NCBI GenBank assembly: GCA_903830745.1
Contig: CAIKVF010000005.1
Span: 1 to 15,126 of the forward strand
Length of the DNA: 15,126 nucleotides
Direction: 5' to 3'
From: an uncultured Actinomycetes bacterium
GTDB lineage: Bacteria; Actinomycetota; Acidimicrobiia; Acidimicrobiales; RAAP-2
Each line of letters starts with the position of its first letter. The stretch's first letter is position 1. The translations under genes and the position numbers were made by a program. Of the stretch, positions 10,215 through 15,126 are shown piece by piece. The notes beneath the pieces were generated by a model, which was given only the letters and a program-made list of their open reading frames with translations, searched no databases and was not told the DNA's origin.

Positions 10215-10239
10215 CCATCAGGAAAAACCTGCGGAATAT

Positions 10240-11085
10240 TTAGCGAGCGATGTCGCGGTGAAACACAGCGTTTTCGATGTTAAGTCGGTTTCTGATCTCT
10301 TCAGCAATTGCGACTGAGCGGTGGCGCCCACCAGTACAGCCAATTGCAATTGAAAGATACGACTTTCCTTCTTTGGCGAATTCAGGAATCTGCCATTCAA
10401 GTAACGCAACGACATCTTTCAAGAAGTGCTGTGCGGCTTCTTGCTCAAGTACGTAGTCAGACACGGGTGCATCTAGACCGGTCTGTGGACGCAGTTCTTC
10501 GATCCAGTGCGGGTTAGGAAGGAAGCGACAGTCAAACACCAGGTCAACGTCACGAGGGATTCCATTGGAGTAGCCAAATGAAACGAGCGACACTCGCATT
10601 GTTCCGCCACCTGAAGTCTGCGTGAAGTGTTCAACAATGCGCGAACGGAGCTGATTTGTATTAATGGATCCAGTGTCAATGACTAAGTCAGCTGCATCTC
10701 TGATTGATTGCAGCAATGCTCGCTCACCAGTGATTGAATCTGCGAGTGTTGGAGCAGGAAATGGGTGACGACGTCTATTGCCTTCAAAACGGTGGATGAG
10801 AACATCATCTGGAGCATCTAGAAAAAGAATCTTTGCGTTCTCGTGCATCTGCTGAAGTTCTTTTTCAACTGCAAGTAGTGCATCGGGTTGAATTCTTCCT
10901 GACCTACCAACAATGAACGCAACACCGGCGTAATCAAGTGAACCTGCGGCGGCGAGTTCACCAACGCGAGCAATCAGCTCGAGCGGAAGATTGTCAATGA
11001 CAAACCATCCAAGATCTTCGAGTGCAGCAGAAACGGTAGAGCGACCAGCGCCCGACATCCCCGTAACTAGCAATACCTCACTCAT
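10240..11085 (-). CDS. rapZ: RapZ/YvcJ family nucleotide-binding protein
   Basis: P-loop nucleotide-binding protein of the RapZ (YvcJ) family. In E. coli it is an RNA-binding adapter controlling glmS through small RNA decay; its actinobacterial role is less clear. The ATG at 11085 gives 281 residues, near the family's 284, and a proper N-terminus, [16 protein letters not shown]. The P-loop GMSGAGRS (9-16) has Arg instead of Lys, as I recall for actinobacterial members. DNLP (31-34), RRRHPFP (104-110), SFGY (169-172), FLPNPHW (188-194) and the C-terminal GCTGGRHRS (249-257) follow. The frame could extend 25 residues further into uvrC, but GGGGAG 8 bases before the ATG supports the shorter form. 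It overlaps uvrC by 8 bases. The usual neighbours yvcK and whiA are missing downstream. Confidence 0.95.
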   Translation of the reverse strand: MSEVLLVTGMSGAGRSTVSAALEDLGWFVIDNLPLELIARVGELAAAGSLDYAGVAFIVGRSGRIQPDALLAVEKELQQMHENAKILFLDAPDDVLIHRFEGNRRRHPFPAPTLADSITGERALLQSIRDAADLVIDTGSINTNQLRSRIVEHFTQTSGGGTMRVSLVSFGYSNGIPRDVDLVFDCRFLPNPHWIEELRPQTGLDAPVSDYVLEQEAAQHFLKDVVALLEWQIPEFAKEGKSYLSIAIGCTGGRHRSVAIAEEIRNRLNIENAVFHRDIAR

Positions 11086-12943
11086 CGTCTGGACTCCCCT
11101 TTTTGGGCTTTGGTAGGCCCGGTGCCTGTAAGTGATCGTAGATGCTGCGAGCCACCTCACTTGGAAGCCACGCTAAGGCGTCTAGCTCTTCATACGTTGC
11201 ATGCCTTAGAGCGTCAAGGGAACCAAACTGTTCCATCAGGCGATCTCTTCGTGCAGGCCCTAAGCCCTCTACGCCATCGAGTGAAGTCGCCACCATAGAT
11301 TTGCCACGCTTTGATCTATGGAACGTGATTGCGAACCTGTGGGCTTCGTCTCTAATTCGTTGCACAAGGTAGAGCGACTCAGATCCTCGCTCTAAAACAA
11401 TCGGATCACTGGTTCCAGGAACGTACAGAAGTTCTTCTCGTTTTGCAATTGCTACAAAGTTGACGCCAACTGCTCCAGCGGTTTTTGCGGCCTTCTCCGC
11501 CGAGTGAAGCTGACCAAGGCCACCGTCAATAATGATGAGATCGGCGCGACGGAACTTGGACGTGGACTGTTCTTCGTTCCAATATCCGAGGCGACGGCGA
11601 ACAACTTCTTCCATTGCACCGAAGTCGTCATTACCAAGAATTTCTTTAACGTTGAAGTGTCGGTATTCAGTCTTCTTAGGCAATCCATCTTCAAAGACCA
11701 CCATTGAGCCAACGTAGTTAGTGCCCTGCAAGTGACTCATGTCGAAACATTCAATGCGAAATGGTGGTTGATCGAGGTGGAGCGCACTTCCTAATTCCTG
11801 CAACGCACGTGACCTCACGTTGTGGTCACTTTGGCGACGGAGCGAGTCTCTGCTGATAACCGCTTCAGCATCAGCGAGCGCAAGCTCTAAGACGCGTCGA
11901 CGCTTTCCACGCTGCGGTGCAACTAGTTCGACGTTCTTTCCCCTCATGTCATTGAGGTATTCGCCCAGAACTTGTGTAATCGCTTCGTCGTTTGAAACAA
12001 CTACGCCATCTGGAACTGAATCCTTATCGGGAAACAGTTCAGGAAAAACACTTTCTAGAATTTCAGATTCAGATTCGTCAAGAGACTTGTCGATCAAATG
12101 AACAGTTCTTCCAATAATGCGACCAAATCGAACTCGAAAGCGCACCGCTGCGGCTCTTCCACCATCAGTACTAACTGCGATGACGTCAATGTTGGAATAA
12201 TCATCCAGCACAACACTCTGATCACTTGCCGCTCGCTCCAATGCCGCGAGACCATCTCGAGCGAGACCAGCTGCTTCGTAATGTTTTGCTTTTGATGCTG
12301 CATCCATCCGGTCCTGCAACAGCGTGCGAAGTTGACGAACGTCACCTTCAAAGAAACGTGACCAGGACTGAACAATTTCACGGTACCCCGCAGGCTCAAT
12401 CGCCTTTACACATGGACCTGAGCACTTACCAATGTCATAGAGCAGACAAGGGCGTCCAATGCGCTCTTGGTAGTTGAACTTGTGCTTCGTGCATGACCTG
12501 AGCGGGAACGCCTGGAGTAATTCGTCAATTGTTCTGCGCAGTGCACGTACATCGACAAAAGGACCGAAGTACCGCACACCTTTGATGTGCTTACCTCTCG
12601 TTATGTATGGGGCAGGAAAATCAGTTCTCATGTCAATGGCGACGTAAGGAAAGCTCTTGTCGTCTTTGAGTCGCATGTTGTAGCGAGGTTGATTCTCTTT
12701 GATCAACTCGTTTTCAAGAATCAGTGCATCTAATTCACTTGGAGTAACAATCCAGTCAACACCGGTTGCCTCGTTCATGAGGGCTTGAGTTTTTATTGAA
12801 AGCGATTCAGATTTTTGGAAATAGTTTGAAAGGCGCTGCGTTAATGAGCGAGCTTTACCGACGTAGATAACTGTTCCAGCATCATTTCGAAACATGTAGC
12901 AACCACTTTGACGTGGAATACCCGAAGGTTTTTCAAATGTCAC
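11078..12943 (-). CDS. uvrC: Excinuclease ABC subunit C
   Basis: Dual-incision nuclease of nucleotide excision repair, acting with UvrA and UvrB. It has 621 residues, normal length. The N-terminal GIY-YIG domain has the G14-C15-Y16 form of the GIY motif and YVGKA (27-31), and makes the 3' incision. C151, C166, C174 and C178 match the four cysteines reported to hold an iron-sulfur cluster in E. coli UvrC. A UvrB-binding UVR helix pair follows (about 205-240). The C-terminal RNase H-like domain for the 5' incision has D401 (FDMSHLQG), D440 (NDDFGAM), D473 (IIDGGLGQL) and H535 (DEAHRFA). Helix-hairpin-helix repeats occupy about 555-605. The start is a GTG at 12943 overlapping the uvrA stop in GTGA, a classic coupled junction. 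Confidence 0.98.
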   Translation of the reverse strand: MTFEKPSGIPRQSGCYMFRNDAGTVIYVGKARSLTQRLSNYFQKSESLSIKTQALMNEATGVDWIVTPSELDALILENELIKENQPRYNMRLKDDKSFPYVAIDMRTDFPAPYITRGKHIKGVRYFGPFVDVRALRRTIDELLQAFPLRSCTKHKFNYQERIGRPCLLYDIGKCSGPCVKAIEPAGYREIVQSWSRFFEGDVRQLRTLLQDRMDAASKAKHYEAAGLARDGLAALERAASDQSVVLDDYSNIDVIAVSTDGGRAAAVRFRVRFGRIIGRTVHLIDKSLDESESEILESVFPELFPDKDSVPDGVVVSNDEAITQVLGEYLNDMRGKNVELVAPQRGKRRRVLELALADAEAVISRDSLRRQSDHNVRSRALQELGSALHLDQPPFRIECFDMSHLQGTNYVGSMVVFEDGLPKKTEYRHFNVKEILGNDDFGAMEEVVRRRLGYWNEEQSTSKFRRADLIIIDGGLGQLHSAEKAAKTAGAVGVNFVAIAKREELLYVPGTSDPIVLERGSESLYLVQRIRDEAHRFAITFHRSKRGKSMVATSLDGVEGLGPARRDRLMEQFGSLDALRHATYEELDALAWLPSEVARSIYDHLQAPGLPKPKKGSPDDE

Positions 12944-15126
12944 GAACTCGCCTGGCCATGAGCCAACACTTCTCGCAGCACAGTTCCAGTTGCGGTCTTC
13001 ATTTTTGCAATCTTCTCTGGTGTTCCTTCTCCAACAATCAGCCCACCTCGGCGCCCACCTTCTGGACCAAGGTCAATGACCCAGTCAGCAGTTTTGATTA
13101 CGTCCAGATTGTGTTCAATAGTGATGACCGTGTTTCCAGCATCAACTAGACGGTGCAGAACAGTCAACAGTCGATTGACGTCTTCGAAATGAAGACCAGT
13201 TGTTGGTTCGTCCAGCACATAGAGCGTGTGGCCAGTTGGGCGACGTGCAAGTTCTGTAGCGAGCTTTACGCGCTGCGCTTCACCGCCAGAAAGAGTTGGG
13301 GCACTTTGTCCGAGGCGCACATATCCGAGTCCAACGTCATTAAGGCTCTGAATGATTCGAAGAATTGCAGGTTGACGCTCGAAGAAATCAAGTGCCTCTG
13401 AAATAGGCATGTTCAGCACATCAGCGATTGATTTGCCTCGGTACAAGATTTCAAGAGTTTCTCGGTTGTAGCGGGCTCCATCACAAGCTTCACAGTTCAC
13501 GTAAACGTCAGGAAGGAAGAACATCTCAATCTTGATGGTTCCATCACCAGAACATGTTTCGCAGCGACCACCTTTTACGTTGAACGAGAAACGTCCCTGT
13601 TGGTATCCACGAACCTTTGATTCTTGCGTCTCTGCAAAGAGCTTTCGAATTTTGTCAAAGACCCCTGTGTAGGTCGCGGCGTTAGAGCGAGGTGTTCGTC
13701 CGATTGGTTGCTGGTCAACGGCGACAACTTTGTCAATGTTGTTAACACCAGTAATGGTGTCGTGCTCTAAGACAATTGTTTTTGCTCGGTTGATCTGACG
13801 CTCGAGAGAGCTGAGAAGAATGTGATTGATAAGTGTTGATTTGCCAGATCCAGATACTCCAGTAATCGCAACAAAGTCACCGAGAGGAATGTCAACGGAC
13901 ACATTTTGAAGATTGTTCGCACGTGCACCCTTGATAGTTAGTTTCTTGCCATCACCCTTGCGACGTGTTGTTGGAACTGGAATGAACTTCTTTCCAGCTA
14001 AGTACTGTCCCGTAATCGATTGGCTGTTCTTCAGGATGTCCGCGTAAGAACCAGAGTGGACAACTTCCCCACCGAATTCTCCTGCCCCAGGGCCAATGTC
14101 GACCAGATAGTCCGCGCAGCGGATTGTTTCTTCATCGTGTTCAACAACAATCACGGTGTTACCGAGATCGCGCAAACGCTCGAGTGTTGTGATGAGACGC
14201 TTGTTATCGCGCTGGTGAAGACCAATTGATGGTTCGTCAAGAACGTAGAGCACGCCGACAAGGTGACTTCCAATTTGGCTTGCGAGTCGAATGCGTTGTG
14301 CTTCGCCACCAGAAAGAGTTGCTGATGCACGGCTAAGCGTTAAATAGTCAAGACCAACGTCTAACAAAAATGTAAGGCGCTCCAGAATCTCTTTAATGAT
14401 GAGTCGAGCAATAGATTCTTCACGCTTGGTGAGCTTCAGCTTCTTAAAGAAGTCAATTGCTTCATCAATAGTCATGAAGTTTACGTCAGCAATACTTCTG
14501 GTCTGAATCTTTACTGCAAGAACTTCCGGCTTTAGACGCTGTCCAACGCACGTGCTGCATTCAACTTCACGCATGTACTGCTCGGCTTGTTCACGAGACC
14601 AATCGCCATCGGCGTCATTGCGCTTTCGCTCTAACCATTCAACAATTCCGTTGTAGGTGGTTTCGTAGGTCTTTACTTTGCCGTACCTGTTGCGGTACTT
14701 AACGGGAACGGTCTTTTTATCAACACCGTAGAGAACAAGTTTCTTGTCCTTGGGCTTTAGTTTCTTCCAAGGCGTGTCAACATCGAACTCTCCGAGGTCC
14801 GCAATGCCACCAATAAGTCTCTCGAAGTACTTAAACCTTGCACCACCCCATGGAGCCAGTGCTCCATCGCTAAGAGAAAGAGTTTCGTCTGGAACAACGA
14901 GCTCTGGATCAACTTCAAATCTGGTGCCAAGTCCAGTGCAGACTGGACAAGCACCGTACGGTGAGTTGAAAGAGAAATCTCTCGGAACAAGTTCAGTGAA
15001 ACTAATTCCACAATCACTGCACGCCATCTTTTCTGAGAACTGAACGAGTTCGTTCGTGTCGGTAAAGAGAACTGATACGAGACCCTTAGTCAGCTTCAGT
15101 GCTGCTTCAACAGATTCAGTTAGTCG
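12940..15126 (-). CDS. uvrA: Excinuclease ABC subunit A (5' end beyond window)
   Basis: DNA-damage sensor ATPase of excision repair, which loads UvrB. The frame is open to the window edge (728 residues seen), so roughly 220 N-terminal residues, including the first Walker A, lie outside. The Met at 15027 is internal. Numbering from the first visible codon: zinc module 1 has C36, C39, C60 and C63. The first ABC half ends with signature LSGGEAQ (271-277) and Walker B VLYVLDEP (292-299). The second half has Walker [12 protein letters not shown] (421-431), zinc module 2 with C522, C525, C545 and C548, signature LSGGEAQR (612-619) and Walker B LYVLDEP (635-641). All expected C-terminal elements are intact. 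It overlaps uvrC by 4 bases; uvrB is not in the window. Confidence 0.98.
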   Translation of the reverse strand, partial: RLTESVEAALKLTKGLVSVLFTDTNELVQFSEKMACSDCGISFTELVPRDFSFNSPYGACPVCTGLGTRFEVDPELVVPDETLSLSDGALAPWGGARFKYFERLIGGIADLGEFDVDTPWKKLKPKDKKLVLYGVDKKTVPVKYRNRYGKVKTYETTYNGIVEWLERKRNDADGDWSREQAEQYMREVECSTCVGQRLKPEVLAVKIQTRSIADVNFMTIDEAIDFFKKLKLTKREESIARLIIKEILERLTFLLDVGLDYLTLSRASATLSGGEAQRIRLASQIGSHLVGVLYVLDEPSIGLHQRDNKRLITTLERLRDLGNTVIVVEHDEETIRCADYLVDIGPGAGEFGGEVVHSGSYADILKNSQSITGQYLAGKKFIPVPTTRRKGDGKKLTIKGARANNLQNVSVDIPLGDFVAITGVSGSGKSTLINHILLSSLERQINRAKTIVLEHDTITGVNNIDKVVAVDQQPIGRTPRSNAATYTGVFDKIRKLFAETQESKVRGYQQGRFSFNVKGGRCETCSGDGTIKIEMFFLPDVYVNCEACDGARYNRETLEILYRGKSIADVLNMPISEALDFFERQPAILRIIQSLNDVGLGYVRLGQSAPTLSGGEAQRVKLATELARRPTGHTLYVLDEPTTGLHFEDVNRLLTVLHRLVDAGNTVITIEHNLDVIKTADWVIDLGPEGGRRGGLIVGEGTPEKIAKMKTATGTVLREVLAHGQASS

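Noticed and set aside
10219..10231. CAGG-A5-CCTG hairpin as a terminator after rapZ
   Set aside because: The stem is only 4 bases and no T-tract follows on the minus strand; too weak to call a terminator.
12940..15027. uvrA starting at the Met at 15027
   Set aside because: The frame continues upstream to the window edge with typical UvrA sequence before the first zinc module, so that Met is internal.

Overview
This window carries one uninterrupted, co-oriented run of housekeeping genes, all transcribed from the minus strand (high to low coordinates). In transcription order they are uvrA (5' end beyond the window), uvrC, rapZ, gap, pgk, tpiA, secG, a secreted family-5-like solute-binding protein, tRNA-Leu(GAG), nadK, recN, pyrG and a xerD-type tyrosine recombinase. 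Twelve protein genes and one tRNA fill almost all of the 15.1 kb. No gap between genes exceeds about 110 bases, and several genes overlap by 4-8 bases or touch. I see no insertion sequence, phage gene, CRISPR array, origin or rRNA.

The likely source is an actinobacterium (Actinomycetota). The order uvrA-uvrC-rapZ-...-gap-pgk-tpiA-secG and the neighbourhood nadK-recN-pyrG-xerD are typical of that phylum. RapZ has the P-loop form GMSGAGRS that I associate with actinobacterial members, and GTG and TTG starts are used. Base composition is moderate (a little under half G+C by eye) and intergenic space is minimal. This suggests a compact, possibly planktonic lineage such as freshwater or marine Acidimicrobiia or acI-like Actinobacteria; that is inference and was not tested.

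Region by region: (1) 15126-10240 holds the excision-repair genes uvrA and uvrC, overlapping by 4 bases, with rapZ overlapping uvrC by 8 bases. (2) 10239-10134 is the widest spacer. It has a 14-base palindrome overlapping a candidate -35 box ahead of gap. (3) 10133-7206 is a tight lower-glycolysis operon, gap-pgk-tpiA, with spacers of 3 and 0 bases. (4) 7191-5261 encodes SecG, a Sec translocon subunit, followed 5 bases later by an exported solute-binding protein with no visible permease partner. (5) 5216-5131 is a tRNA-Leu gene with encoded CCA. (6) 5061-23 encodes NAD kinase, the RecN repair ATPase, CTP synthase and a Xer recombinase.

The unusual points are modest. The yvcK and whiA genes that normally sit between rapZ and gap in Gram-positive bacteria are missing here. 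The solute-binding protein looks like an orphan, lacks a lipobox and carries a Ser/Thr-rich insert. The gap start has to be settled by Shine-Dalgarno spacing. The xerD frame stays open back to the pyrG stop codon. I found no convincing undescribed multi-gene system: this is mostly an ordinary core-genome region.
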